Shown in pieces: positions 11,701 through 22,827 of a DNA stretch of 64,000 bases. Position 1 is the first letter of the stretch, and each line of letters begins with the position of its first letter. Under the pieces are notes generated by a model that saw nothing but the letters and a program-made list of their open reading frames with translations, was not told where the DNA came from and ran no database searches. This stretch comes from Datnioides undecimradiatus. Lineage: Eukaryota; Chordata; Actinopteri; Lobotiformes; Datnioididae. The translations under genes were made by a program, and so were the position numbers. The stretch lies in the NCBI GenBank assembly GCA_008933995.1, contig WARS01000015.1, positions 2,230,501 to 2,294,500 on the forward strand, written 5' to 3'.

Positions 11701-14700
11701 CTTACAAGCAATATGCCACAGCTGTAATAACAGAGTGAGAACATTAAGAACCAGATTTAAAAAGTTTCCTAAAAACATCGGTGAGGAGGACTTCCTCTCG
11801 TAACTCTCAAAGTTGTTTATAACCTGCACTAACATTAATTCACTCAGTGTTCTCAACAGAAACAGTGGATGCTAAGTATGGAGCAAACGTTTTTATCTGC
11901 ACCAGATTTTTGGGCAATTAATTGTAAGGCATCAGCAAGGCCAATATTATCACACAGATTTTCCATTTAACAGTCTGTGTCATGTGCCTGATGAAACTGA
12001 ATAGTCAAAGGCAAATGAGGTCATTGTGAAACTGTTCTACTTTTTTCTGAAAAACCAAGTGCACTTTGTTTCTCTAAACACTTCCTGGGCTGTCTGAAAG
12101 CATTCACATGCCTGTAACAGAGACATTAAACAGCATGTAAACTCCTAGATATCTAGTGGTTTGGGTTTGGTGGAGTTGCCTTAATATTTTGACCAATTTA
12201 GTTGTCAATGCACAGTCTCCCCTCTCACAGTGTTAACTTATTTTGTTCTGTCATTGAGCATCTTCTGATGTTGAACATTAATGAACTTGTGTACTTGCTC
12301 TTACAGTTTCATCAATAAGCAAAAGCCCTTATTTTTCCCTCACCTCCTCATCTCAGTTCCCCACACCCATAAAAAGTTGGGTTACAGCTTTAGAAAGCTC
12401 CCCTCTCTGGAGCAGACAGTGTTTGAAGCCAGCTGTCGACCATTACGTACTAGCCCTGTTTCTTTTTTTTCATGAAACTATCTCTGATGTAAAGTGTGAG
12501 ACACGTTTTTTCCTAACAGGAAAAATGGGCCTGTTCTCAGAGGGAGTGCATTATCACACCAATGTGTCTGAGCTGTTGCTATTACAGAGGCCTTTGTTTT
12601 CTTCAGGTCAATCCAGACACCAATCAGAGACCAATTATCCCCCTTTTCCCTCTGCGCCAACCTCCTTTCTCCTGGTCTTTCTGTGTAGTCTGACTGATGT
12701 CAGTTTACACACTGTTTTATTTTTGAGATACAGTATTATGGGGAATAGGAAATGCGGAAATGATGGAGTGAGTCCCACCAAACAAGGCACAGGGGCGTAA
12801 ATACAACACGACTGAGAGAGCTGACATGAAATACACAGAGCAGGAGGTGAGGGTGGCCTGTTTGTCTGCCCTCTGAACTCCATGGGGACTTATCACCGCG
12901 AGAGTTAGCATAGCTCTGGGGCAGTAAATGGCCAGGAGGAGCTGGCTTATCTGTCCAACCTCTCATTTGTAAAGATGGAAAGGCCAGGTCAAGGGTCACC
13001 AAGGATGACTGAATTTAGAAGTCCAGCAGTAGCTTTGTCCATTATCCAAACGTCTGCTCTGATAAGTACAAGTGAGAATGACAGAGGGCAAACTCTTGAC
13101 AGCGGAAATGAGAAGCGAAAGGCGAAAGGGAGATAGTGACACTAAAAGGGCTGACAGGTGTGGTATTAGTTACTTTTGCTGCTTCTCTAAATGGCAACTA
13201 CCTTCTGTCATGTGGTTTTGTCCTGGGGATGATGATTAGTTAGGAACACTCGCCTTGTGAGGGATTAGCCTAATTCTGCTAACTTCCAGTGAACCAGAAG
13301 TGCCACTGTTTATAGGGATGCACAGCTAAATTCTCCAGTCTTCCCATGGTCAGTAATTGCCATAGCATGTAGCATACCATAGTGTGTCCAAATCTGTTAT
13401 AGTTGGAATAACAATTCGTTTTTTTATCTAAAATGATGCTGACAATCTGAATCATCTCTGAGGTACATAAACTGTTTTAGTTTGTTTCACATCAGCAGCG
13501 AGGTTGTATAAGGATAAAGCTTAAGGAGCCTTGATTAGTCCAGCTGGAAGTAATAAAAAAAATACAGACAGATACTGACTGTTCACCAGCTCTCAAGTGA
13601 ACTATTCGTCATTAATCTTCCCATTATTATAGGAACCACTATGTCCATTGCTTTTGAAGTAAATTGAGTTTACCACTGTGATTTTAGTCTGCTCTTGGCT
13701 AATTTTGTTGCCACAGAAATGGGTGGGAAACTAAAATGTGAGACAGTGAGGTCAACTGGACACTGAAATCTGTACAACTGGTCTTGCACATGACACGCAA
13801 TGCTCATTAGAAAAGCATCCCTTTGCTTTGCTAATGTTGTTGTCATCGGAACTATACAATCATGAAGAAAAAAAACAGACTCACAGTGAAAAACAATGGA
13901 CAAAAGATGAGAAAAGGTTGTAAACATTTTCAAATGTTGGTCTGGTTCAGATGTGGAAATGTGTACAGTGGTGCAAAGAAGCAGAAAATCAAAGGGTGGG
14001 GAAGCAGAGGCAAATAGGAGATGAGATCATAGCTCCTTACAGTCCAGGCCTGGTTTTGACAGGGAATGGCCTCATTTGCCACTGTCTAAACTAAACTCTA
14101 AACATACACACCATATGTGACACCATATGCAGGTAACACTTTGTTCCATGATGTAAATCCTAACAACAAGACCCTGTGAGAGAGTTTACCTTTAAAACAG
14201 TAAGCTCCAAGCTTCCTAGTTGGCTCTGGGAAGCCTGTCTGGTTTCTGTAGAGGTACATGGTCCTGACGCCGATCAGGCCTCCCCCACACTGCATTCTGG
14301 GTACAGCAACAGGATGTCGTGCACTGCCATCAGAGAGCCAGCCATAGTCACATCTGTCCAGACCCTGTCTCCAGGCTGCATGGAGCTGGCCAGGGGTTGC
14401 TAGGACAGCATTTCTCCTCTTACACTCTTGACTGGCCTCCTCAAAAGTCATCTTATGGGTCACAGGAGCATAGTACACTTCACCTGAAATACAGATCAGA
14501 AAATGCAACAAAGTCTTAATAAAAAGCACTGACTCAAAGGCAGCATGGCAAGGAATCATCAGTAATCATGACAACAAAATCAGATTACTTTAAGTAAGGA
14601 GTCACCCAGGGCAAAGGGTTCAATCCACTGTTTAAGCAATTCCACAAAAATTGGCATGATTCGATAATGTATTATGAACAGATGGATGGTAATTTCATAT

Positions 14701-17700
14701 TTCATTTTAAAACCTTTTCACTGAAAATGCAGCTAAGCAGCCTATCATTTCAAGTAATCTCAAGCTACAGATTTTTAGATCATCATTTGACCTTTCAGAG
14801 GAGACATAGCCCAAAAACAGCTGACAAAAAGTCGCAGCTGTGCAGGGCACCGACCCAAAACATCTCCCACCAATCATATTTAGGACAATAGTAGTTCATT
14901 CATTATATTAATCTGAGGTGGGATAGCAATGCAGACAATGTGCCTGGCCTGTCAATGAATGTGCCTGTGCTTCAAGACATTATGTTTTCCCTCGGGGTGG
15001 GTGAACTAGATTGCGCCTTCTGTGTTTCCTTCATCTTGTTGTTTCTTACCTTCAGAACGGTCACTGTACTGTGACATTTAGGAGCATTTATCTTTGCCTA
15101 TAGGGTAAAATTCGTGCAAGACTAGAGAGAGGCAATATCTTAACTGAAACCAAACAATATTACAAGAGAGGACAAATGACTGACTACATGTCAAGACAGT
15201 TAGTCTTAGGGCGTAACATTACAAATATCCCATGTTGGTTTCATCCCATTGATTTACAATGGCATTGAGATTATCCACCCAGAAATGTCTTTCCTCTTAA
15301 AAGCAGACATATAAAAGAGACATGAAATCCTCCACAAACAGTCACTTTCACAACCAAAACTTCACTCTTTTACATATCTGTTTTATTAGACATTTTCTGC
15401 CCTTTAAAATGTATTTATGACTTGAAAGTTATTTGTAGGAGCAGGTTTTATGTAATTTAACATTTACCTTTCCATCTAAACTCTTCAACAGACCCTCAAC
15501 AGACAAACGTGTTTTTCCCGAAATATAAAATTATGGAAAACTGAGATTATATTAATCAACATTATAATGCTGAAAACTATCCATGCCTTTGTGGTATCTG
15601 TGCTGGGCAGCTGTCTAAGAAACATACTGGTGACCAAATTGTCCCCAGTTCAGTCCCAGTAAAAAACCTTTGTAGCATGTCATCTCATCTCTCTGTCTCT
15701 GGTTTAAATCAACAGTGAAGGTTAGAAATGCCAAAAAAAAAGATTGCCAATTATTAATTACAATTTGATTTGATACTAGTCAAAAGTTTTAATGTATGTG
15801 TGTGAAGCACAGCCTAATGAGAACATGCCTACACGTCATGGCCCAGAATACAGTGAGGTCAAAGATGCATGTATAATACCTTGGAGAGATTGAAGAGCAA
15901 AGTGGAAAGTCGTATATGCATGTCCCTGATGGCTGCAGGGTGGGGTGGTGTTTTCTTGCTGACACCATTTTCTCCATCTGCTCATAATACTAATACTACA
16001 CATGTCAAAGTACTGACTGATATCATCATATTCACAACTAATTGATTTGTAACTTGTTCTGAAATCAGTTTAACTTATATTGTGTGCTGTAGCAGGGCAC
16101 TAAAGAGAGATAAGAAGAGCAACTACAGAGGACTGACTCAAGTTTAAATGTGTCAAGAGGGATGTTAACACTCATAAAGCTCTCTGAGTGGAGTCCATCA
16201 GCAGGAACACGCTGTATAATGAAAAGACAGAGAAAGACTGTTGGCTGAGAAGACTTCTTATAAGCAGTGCCAAAGGACATTTAAAACCCCATTATCACAT
16301 TTTTGTTGGCGACTTTTTCAAAAACCACTGTGGGGGAGAGTGAATTTTGATTCCTGCTTTAGAGGCAAATTATTAGGAGCTTCTCTGTAACCCTAACTTC
16401 CTCTCTACAGCACTTGATGTTGTTTGGCGCAACAAAATATATTAAAAGGTCAGAAAATGTCACCAATATAGTATTCAAAATGAAACGATTAAGTGTATTT
16501 CCATAGCGGTCACATGAGCTGTAAAAGTAATTTGCTTTGGCACTGTAATAGTTTGGAGGTTTCGTCATTGCTGCCAGAGGGTGTGTCAGTGCCGCTAAAC
16601 GACACCTCATTACTTAGAACTAGAAAAGCCTAATTTTGTGGCTGACTTACCATCAAGTTTGTCTACGTAACAGTATACATCATAGGTGTCCATGGGTTTT
16701 TTGGTCCCATATGACCTTACGCCAGGTTTTGTCTGTAGGTTACCATAGCAGCCCTTCCTTGGCTTTGTGATTGGGTATCTGTGCAGATAAGGAAAACAAG
16801 GAGACATTGCAACACATAGGTCACACAGTTTGACCATCAAAATGGAGTACGATGATATAAATATCACTAAGTAGCAGTGCTGTCTCAAAGAAACGACTTT
16901 ACGTCCAAGTTTAAACGCAGCTTACCTCACTGTCTGGTCAGCAATCCAGCCAGCGTCACATTGATCAAAGCCATCCTCATAGGCTGCTTTGAGTTGGTCG
17001 TACGTAGCAATCGTTGCTCCAATATTTTGGCAAGTTTGGACGGCCGTTTGGTAGTCCAGAGTGTACCTACTGGTGCTTGCTCGATAATGAAACACAACAC
17101 CTGGCAACAAATTGCAGAATAGAATGACCAATGAAAAGTGAAACATAATGAAGTTTTGTAAAGAAACATGAACATAATGATCTGGAATTCATCAGCATAA
17201 TTTCAGCGCTATAAATTATAGCAAATGTCTTGCAAAGCACACACCATGAGTGAAATAATTGAGTCTCCTTGCTTCTTTGGAAGGGAAAAACTTTGCAATA
17301 AACCAAGAGGATAAGCGAAATACTCTACAGTTTACCACAAATGAACAAGATAACTGCAGATGATGCCATGGCCCTGAAATCCCCATATTTGCGGACAGTA
17401 AACAGACGCAGAAGACATGATTGATAGTCCTAATTAACATTGCAGATAGTTGGAAAAGAGGTTGTGCAGATTGTAAACCAGTGGAAACCAAAACTATCCC
17501 AGTATCCCCCCACCCCACCCATGTTTTCTACATCCCCAAAAACATGAGTTATATCTCCAGAATACCTCCCTAGTGAGCACATGTAGAATGCACATAATGA
17601 CACAAGGTAAGAAAGGGTAAACCCCCCCATGAAGACTGTAACTTTTGACTTGTAGAACTGCAGTAATGTTATAGTATCATATGCATAATTTAACACTTGG

Positions 17701-20232
17701 GTAAATATGATGAGACATATTGGGGAATACTGTTATTACTTTGTGAGACCAAAGCAAAAACACTTGGTAACACCCACTGAGTGCCCCACCAAGAGGAGAT
17801 TCCCCTCTGACAAGGTGGCACCCACGATGACAGTGATGGATGAGGTTATAACATAGCTTTTGTTCTGCCCATACCAACACGTGGAATACCAGCCACATTC
17901 GGGTTCTGATGGCTTAGATGGATGAACACTGGAATTAAAACATTGCACTTGGCATTACCTGGTATGGACTTAAGTCTCATCTGACCCTTTTTTAAGAGTT
18001 TGCCTCTAAAATAAGAACTGAAAACCGTGGTTACTCTGCATAACTACTGGGTAGCTGCTGCTATCAAAGTAAGCAGAAGGGCGCCCAGCATTCTCTCATA
18101 CGGTTTACATTTCTATCATCCCTTATATTGCATTTCACTGTTATTATGCCCTTAGAGCAACCCCCCTTTACACCGAGAGAGTATCTTGGGAAGCCTTTTT
18201 AAAGTCTTTTGTCTGATTCCAGTATGATTTGGGAAGGACGTTGAGAATCTCTTACCGTTGACGTCAAGGTTAACTGTGTCCTGGGTGTCCTCAATGCCAT
18301 ACATGACCTCACAGCGGTATGTGCCTGCATCACTGGCACGGAGTTTGACCATTGTCAGTGAAGCGTCACCTACATCCTCAGGGTGACTTGGCACTGATAC
18401 ACGGTTCCTGTAGCTGGAGCCTATTTTGATGACCCCATTTTGTGCTACCAGGACAGTGGATTCAACTCCGCCCTCTAATTTGGTCCATTTGATCCGCAAG
18501 TAATCTCTGCTAGAAATGACCGTCCCATTGGGACTGATGACTGGTGCCGACGTCGGGATGGTGGAGAAGAAGCAGGGAAGATTCACCTTTCCCGAGAGTG
18601 ACCCAGTGATTGGTTTGATTATTGATAACGCATTGAAGGCTGAAAAGGAAAAAGCGAAAGGGTTAAATGCATTTTCAGTTCGTTTCAATTCAGTCACTAA
18701 ATTTTTCTTTTTCCAGACAAATACGTGACTCTTCTGTTTACTGTCATTCTAACAGATGCAAGTAGACGTTATAAACTGCCCGACTCATTTACATTGACGG
18801 GGTGCGACAACTACACCCAGCCTAATAAAAAAGAGCATGCATCATGGCCTGAAAATGGCTCTTGGAAAGTCAAACCTCACCCTTAAAACGATGGGTGTAG
18901 AGACAGATTTAACACTGACTGTAGTGTATGTCCAGCATGTTTGCATGCAGTTAATTATAATTGGTTAAACGGTGGAGTCATGGTTGCATCACATCGTGTT
19001 ATGCCGCGGCTGAGTTCTGAGTTAGTTTCCCCTCTCAGTTAATCCCACCTTCACCTTCATGAGAACTAACTGATGATGACATTTAGACACACAAAAAAGG
19101 AGTGAAACATATCAGCAGCATGCCGTACACTGGACAACGTCTCCCTTCTTGTGACGTCCTGCTCTACTCTACTCTATTCTGAGCAGAAAAACGCTGGAGG
19201 ACAGGTAGAGATATTAAATTAAATCCAACAAAACAAAACAAAAAAATATTGCAACCATTAAGAATCACACTCCTGTTACGCCACAAAAGGTCAACAGTTA
19301 CTGTGCTTAATCCTTCCCAGCCCTGAGGTCTGTCCACAGTTCAAACAGTTGACTGTACCTCAGTCTCACTCATACATGTACGTGATGATGAAGCAAAGCA
19401 AAGAGGATGTCAGACAGGAAGCCAGACACAAATTAATGGCAACAGGCTGAATCACACTTCGTCTGTGGAGACAAAGAGGTTTGACCTTTTTTTTCTTTAT
19501 CTTTTTCTTTTTTTTTCTTTTTTTTTTGGTGGGGGGTATTCACAGGGAACAATGTAGGGAATGTTCTGGAAACAGTGGTGGGACAGCCCCCGAGGCATGA
19601 GTGTGTGTGCCGTAACACAGGGCCTTATTAGGATGAGGGGTGAAACCAGCTGTTATTTCCAGACTGGGAACCCTGTCTAATTGAAAGGTGTCCATCCTTA
19701 ACCAGAGACAAGGCCAGGGACTAGGGGCCAAGGGAGCCAGGGGGGCCAGAGGGGCCCAAGCTGCAAACCTCAGTGGCCCACACTGCGATCTTTACCACTG
19801 AGTAAACAGTCGCAGGTCTCACAGGAAGAAGTCTGGAAGGGCCTAATCACAACCTGCCACTTTGAAAAACAGAGTGAAGCCCTAATGCTGCAAGGCACCA
19901 CCGACACATCAGTCAGCTGGCTGCAAAAAAAAAAGCTGTAGAGTACAGACAATAGCTGAATGTAACCATGTGAAATAGGCTTTGTGTTGGGTGCAACACA
20001 CAGCAGTGGACAGGGAAAGCGAAGGAGGGAGGAGGAGGGAGAGAAGGAGGAAGATAAAGAGAGGAGGAGAGAAAGAGAAGGGGAGCTGTGAAGAAGGAGG
20101 GAGGGAGAGAGGAGTGACTGAGAAAGACAGAGAGTTGGAGGGTGAAGCGTTCACTCATTCAGTCTTACCTGTTGCAGCTGCTGCTTCACAGAGACAATAT
20201 AACCACAGGATATGCTTTATATTTAGTATCAT
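1..20232 (-). CDS. vcan: Versican core protein, 5' part (gene-level entry; 3' end outside window)
   Basis: Versican is a large aggregating chondroitin sulfate proteoglycan of the extracellular matrix. Its N-terminus (Ig plus two Link modules) binds hyaluronan and link protein; the two GAG regions carry chondroitin sulfate. The coding sequence joins complement(20169..20232, 18256..18639, 16926..17100, 16651..16778, 14190..14483, 10084..11292, <1..5754) and stays in frame through every junction. Approximate residues: signal peptide 1-21, Ig 22-149, Link1 150-250, Link2 251-348, GAG-alpha 349-751, GAG-beta 752 to at least 2669. Exon sizes of 175, 128 and 294 nt equal my recollection of the human exons. 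The flanks of exons 7 and 8 are both phase 1, so skipping either one (V0/V1/V2/V3 isoforms) would keep frame. The EGF, C-type lectin and sushi exons should lie left of position 1. Teleosts have two versican paralogues; which one this is cannot be decided here. Confidence 0.95.
690..3400 (-). repeat. Degenerate internal repeats inside vcan GAG-beta
   Basis: Two interleaved modules recur. Module A (about 240 bp) is seen near 1005-1240, 1587-1810, 2383-2600 and 2858-3075; its translation contains E-S-S-G-D-x-T-S-D-F or a decayed form. Module B (about 90 bp) is seen near 687-770, 2071-2160, 2755-2845 and 3249-3340. Copies are diverged but clearly alignable by eye, and spacing is irregular (about 475-800 bp). 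All copies keep the reading frame. Confidence 0.8.
5537..5593 (-). other. Candidate ADAMTS cleavage region in GAG-beta
   Basis: The translation reads INGKHEIT (5570-5593) and then PEEKE|AKG, with the Glu codon at 5540-5542 and the Ala codon at 5537-5539. Mammalian versican V1 is cut by ADAMTS proteases at Glu441-Ala442 (DPEAAE|A), shortly after an INGKH motif. The equivalent bond here is Glu823-Ala824 in V0 numbering, or 420-421 in a form lacking GAG-alpha. Cleavage is inferred, not shown. Confidence 0.6.
5755..10083 (-). other. vcan intron 7
   Basis: The donor GTAAGC begins at 10083 and the acceptor is TTGCAG at 5755. The intron is AT-rich. I saw no coding exon; it holds a short TCTG-repeat tract near 7170 and a retroelement-like tail near 8060. 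The ORF running from 5677 to 6153 on the minus strand overlaps the exon in a wrong frame. Confidence 0.8.
8001..8076 (+). repeat. Retroelement-type 3' tail with TTATTC repeats
   Basis: The sequence GGGATTAATAAAG followed by repeated TTATTC units resembles the 3' tails of fish non-LTR elements. Only the tail is visible, so the family is not assigned. Confidence 0.45.
10084..11292 (-). CDS. vcan: vcan exon 7, GAG-alpha domain
   Basis: The exon is bounded by acceptor TTTCTCAG (ending at 11293) and donor GTAAGC (from 10083). Its 1209 nt encode 403 codons, phase 1 at both ends, so including or skipping it does not change frame. It begins [14 protein letters not shown] and ends TQNVS. Composition is rich in Thr, Ser and Glu. 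There are few Ser-Gly pairs; the clearest acidic one is IDSGTSAED. It is much shorter than human GAG-alpha, which I recall as close to 1000 residues. A plus-strand ORF over the same bases is an antisense shadow. Confidence 0.93.
11293..14189 (-). other. vcan intron 6
   Basis: This interval lies between the Link2 exon donor (GTAAAC at 14189) and the GAG-alpha acceptor. Several ORFs of 60-125 codons occur on both strands near 12.3-13.0 kb and overlap one another. None has splice context or a recognisable domain, so I see no gene. Confidence 0.75.
14190..14483 (-). CDS. vcan: vcan exon 6, Link module 2
   Basis: The 294-nt exon has acceptor TTTCAG (ending at 14484) and donor GTAAAC (from 14189), phase 1 at both ends. 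It encodes [17 protein letters not shown], then [25 protein letters not shown], a Cys-Gly-Gly stretch and a terminal YCFK: the four-cysteine pattern of an Xlink hyaluronan-binding module. [10 protein letters not shown] contains an N-glycosylation sequon also present in human versican. The size matches the human exon. Confidence 0.96.
14484..16650 (-). other. vcan intron 5
   Basis: This interval lies between the second Link1 exon (donor GTAAGT from 16650) and the Link2 acceptor. It is AT-rich. I see no exon, strong repeat or RNA gene in it. Confidence 0.75.
16651..16778 (-). CDS. vcan: vcan exon 5, Link module 1 (second half)
   Basis: The exon is 128 nt, as in mammals. It enters in phase 2 (AG|A completes the Arg of TVRYPI) and leaves in phase 1. 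It encodes [17 protein letters not shown] through GVRSYG to [10 protein letters not shown], supplying the last two cysteines of the first Link module. Acceptor is GCACAG (ending at 16779); donor is GTAAGT (from 16650). Confidence 0.96.
16926..17100 (-). CDS. vcan: vcan exon 4, Link module 1 (first half)
   Basis: The 175-nt exon has acceptor TTGCCAG (ending at 17101) and donor GTAAGC (from 16925). It encodes [17 protein letters not shown], then a Cys in VQTCQNIGA, and [13 protein letters not shown], the standard Xlink start and central motif. The intron to exon 5 is only 147 nt. Confidence 0.96.
17101..18255 (-). other. vcan intron 3
   Basis: This is the short intron between the Ig exon and the first Link exon. 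Small overlapping ORFs on the minus strand are not supported as exons. Confidence 0.75.
18256..18639 (-). CDS. vcan: vcan exon 3, Ig V-set domain
   Basis: The 384-nt exon is phase 1 at both ends, with acceptor CTTTTCAG (ending at 18640) and donor GTAAGA (from 18255). The translation contains [15 protein letters not shown], an NGT sequon, [58 protein letters not shown] and NLDVNG. The paired Ig cysteines (NLPC and YRC) and the lectican-specific strings make the assignment secure. In lecticans this domain pairs with link proteins. Confidence 0.97.
18640..20168 (-). other. vcan intron 2, with pyrimidine-rich tract next to the exon 2 donor
   Basis: This interval runs from the signal-peptide exon to the Ig exon. 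Plus-strand bases about 20008-20150 are almost pure purine, so the transcript carries a CU-rich tract beginning some 20 nt after the exon 2 donor. A plus-strand GT-rich patch with poly-T lies near 19490-19530. No coding exon was seen. Confidence 0.7.
20169..20232 (-). CDS. vcan: vcan exon 2, start codon and signal peptide
   Basis: A 64-nt exon with acceptor TTTTTCCAACAG immediately before ATG (20232-20230) and donor GTAAGA (from 20168). It encodes 21 residues beginning [13 protein letters not shown] and a split Ala codon (G|CC) completed by exon 3. The start resembles human versican MFINIKSILWMC, and a hydrophobic core followed by small residues fits a secretory signal peptide. The 5'UTR is therefore entirely in exon 1. 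Confidence 0.9.
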
Positions 20233-21650
20233 CTGTTGGAAAAATTAAAAAAGGTGCATTAGGACAGAGCTTATACAGGATCTTCGTCTCACAGGTCGTC
20301 TTTTGGACATTTGTTGGGTTTGTTTTGTTCGTGAGTGTAAAGTATGGAGAGAAGTGGATTAATCATCTAAACATTGTAACCACATGAAATATCCAGACAT
20401 TAGTGCAGTTTACAATGTTGTTTTTTTTTTGACAAGTTAGGGGATTACTAAAGTAGGATTGAGTAATCTTATCCTTATGCATACATTTTAATTGAGCATT
20501 TGTTTCTAGCAATTGCACAAATTGGAAATTACAATTAAATTTGACATTCAATAAGCTTTGGTCCATGTTTTCAGTGAATCTGTGTGTGGCGGGACTGAGA
20601 GGTAATGTTTCCTGAGTTCCTCGAAATGCTTTTTTTTTTTTTTTTTGAGTGAGAGAGAGAGAGAGGGGAGCAGTGAGCCCACTGCCCTCACGTCCACCCC
20701 GCTGTATAAACACAAGTGGTGGGTCGCTGTGCAAACAGCAAATGGTTCTCTATAAAAACGAGACGGATGTCAATTGGTTATTGTTAAATATTATCATCTG
20801 AAATATTTCAGGGTGGGTACGATTGTGACTTAATGTCTACAACCCGAGTCACCGGACCCACCCTAATGGAAACTAAATGAAATGAGACTTTGGGGAGACA
20901 ATAAGAGAAAGAGGTCCTGCACTCATAGTCTACGTCTTACTGAAAATGCTGTTTTTAATATTATTTTTAAAATATATGCATTTGTAGAGTGCAAGCATTC
21001 CCAAAAGGGTTTCTAGGAAATCGAAAAAGTCAAGAGTCAGAGGAAGATCAGCACTTAAGCATCACATGGGTGTTTAATTGGTAGCAGACTTCTTGGAGAG
21101 CCACTGGTCCTTAATGTGCAGCTCAGAGACGCTGCCAGAGGTAAAAACAAAAACATCTGCTACCGGGAGCTGAAATATCAAAACTACCATCCGGTGATGA
21201 ACTGATTGAAACTTTGACTTTTGGCTTTGAGTGCCGCTCCTATGACTTTCTTTTCTTGTCACTGAAACACCTGTTGCTTTTCGGATGCTCAACATACATC
21301 ATGGCAGAGTAATAACAGAGTACTGATTATTTTCATTTCAAAGTATGCAATGTGAATTTTAAGGAAACTGGAGTAATCGCCAATGCGCAGTGCTGGTTGT
21401 GGAAGTTCACTTGTCTCTGCAGCGGGACACACCAGTGTAGGTTATCTGAGGACAACGCGGCATCACAGGGCGCGTTCGTGTTAAATCGTTTGTACAGTGA
21501 AAGGTTTACTTAAAATACTTGATTGGTTTGATTCGATATTAAAATGTTTTGAAAAATCATCCAACAAATGCATTTACAGCCAGTTTTCTGGTTTTGAGCT
21601 ATAGTCTCATTTCATAGTTCAGTTCAAGCAAAAAGCAGAAAAATACTTAC
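20233..21650 (-). other. vcan intron 1
   Basis: The intron runs from donor GTAAGTATTT (from 21650) to the exon 2 acceptor. It holds a poly-T plus GA stretch near 20630-20665. The minus-strand ORF at 21074-21295 has no splice context and is not annotated. Confidence 0.7.
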
Positions 21651-21663
21651 CTTCAAAAGTGTT

Positions 21664-21672
21664 TTATTCCAT
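21664..21672 (-). other. Upstream ORF 2 in the vcan 5'UTR (Met-Glu-stop)
   Basis: ATG GAA TAA lies 13 nt before the exon 1 donor. It is a minimal uORF if the exon 1 model is right. Confidence 0.35.
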
Positions 21673-21687
21673 AAAATGCACAAATCC

Positions 21688-21717
21688 TTAAGTCCAGTTA
21701 GTCCCGGCGCGTAACAT
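21688..21717 (-). other. Upstream ORF 1 in the vcan 5'UTR (9 codons plus stop)
   Basis: ATG at 21717-21715 is followed by MLRAGTNWT and TAA. It lies fully inside exon 1 and could reduce initiation at the exon 2 ATG. Function is inferred. Confidence 0.4.
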
Positions 21718-21994
21718 GCGTGCGTAAAAAGTGTCCAAGTATGTCCACTCCAAGTCGGCGCAGCAGCACTTATCTCCCCGGTGCGCCTCTCTCTTCTCCT
21801 TGATGCTCCAGAATTGCAGGGTCCCACTCCGGGATGATCCTGGTTCGGAACTGAGCGACACAAACCTTGAAGTGCTGGCAAGCAACAAGTTCAACTTTGC
21901 CTAACGCACACTGTTATTTCGTCAGCGTTAGAGAGGAGGGGCAGAGTGCCCATCCGAAAAGTGAATGAGACACCTTGGGAAGGAGGGGAAAAAG

Positions 21995-22040
21995 CTTAAT
22001 TTGGCTTTGTGCCTGAGAGGTATATTCTCATCCAATCAGA
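21995..22040 (-). promoter_or_regulatory. Candidate vcan core promoter
   Basis: On the minus strand, ATTGG (inverted CCAAT, 22032-22036) is followed by a TATA-like AATATA at about 22021-22026, at a distance consistent with transcription starting near 21990. This rests on motifs alone. Confidence 0.3.
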
Positions 22041-22793
22041 CTTCTCCACACTCACGCGCACTTGTGCAGGTTACGCAGTTCTCGGAGTGCATCTTCAAAC
22101 CGCCAAATGTGATTATTTCACTCTTGGCTTAAAATCAGTTGAATGGGAAAGGCATTATACGAAATACAAAACCTTTCTTACAGATGTCCCATCTAACGCT
22201 CATAGTAACGCTTATAAACAAATGTAATGATTTTTTTATAATTAAGCTGATGCCCTGAGCAGTTATATTCAAGGGTGCGCAATGGAAACGGGGTGGTACA
22301 GACATGTCTCTGGTTGAAATTGAGTCACAGCCTACTGTTTGTTCCAACAACACATTTCTGGCAATACTATGAGGGAGCTCTCCACTCCACTCCACCCCAC
22401 TGAGCTACTATAGATCAGTTATTGGACTCGCAGGTTTATTGGATTGCGAGAAGAATGGTATCAATAAGGCCCACATAAAGAATAAGTCGTTTAATTTAAG
22501 ACACAAGCTTTAATTGGGATATGGTTGTGTTTTCACATAATTAAGTTTGCTTTAGAAATTAGAGTCCGCCCACAGAACAGGCAATGGATGGTCTCAAACG
22601 GAAATAGATGATCTGTGACATGACTCCCTGACTGATGCGGAGGGCAGTCTGCAAACAGTGATTAGCTGTAACCTCTGCGCTTGGCTCTTCCACACGGGGG
22701 AGAGGCTGGACCACGGTTTATCAGCTCTTGCCTAATGATCACTACGATTGGCTACTGTTAGATAGGTAGGAGGGGCTTAGCTGCATGAGCTGG

Positions 22794-22796
<3 letters not shown>

Positions 22797-22826
<30 letters not shown>
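22797..22826. repeat. TG dinucleotide microsatellite
   Basis: An uninterrupted run of about 15 TG units upstream of the vcan promoter. Confidence 0.95.

Positions 22827-22827
<1 letters not shown>

Larger units (their letters stand above)
21651..21990 (-). other. vcan: vcan exon 1 (5'UTR, 5' end approximate)
   Basis: A strong donor (GAAG|GTAAGTATTT) ends the exon at 21651, and the sequence upstream is locally GC-rich. It carries two short upstream ORFs near its 3' end. The transcription start is only estimated, from an inverted CCAAT box and a TATA-like stretch upstream. Confidence 0.55.

Noticed and set aside
12281..13002. Cluster of overlapping ORFs on both strands in vcan intron 6
   Set aside because: Mutually overlapping frames without splice signals or domains; typical of chance ORFs.
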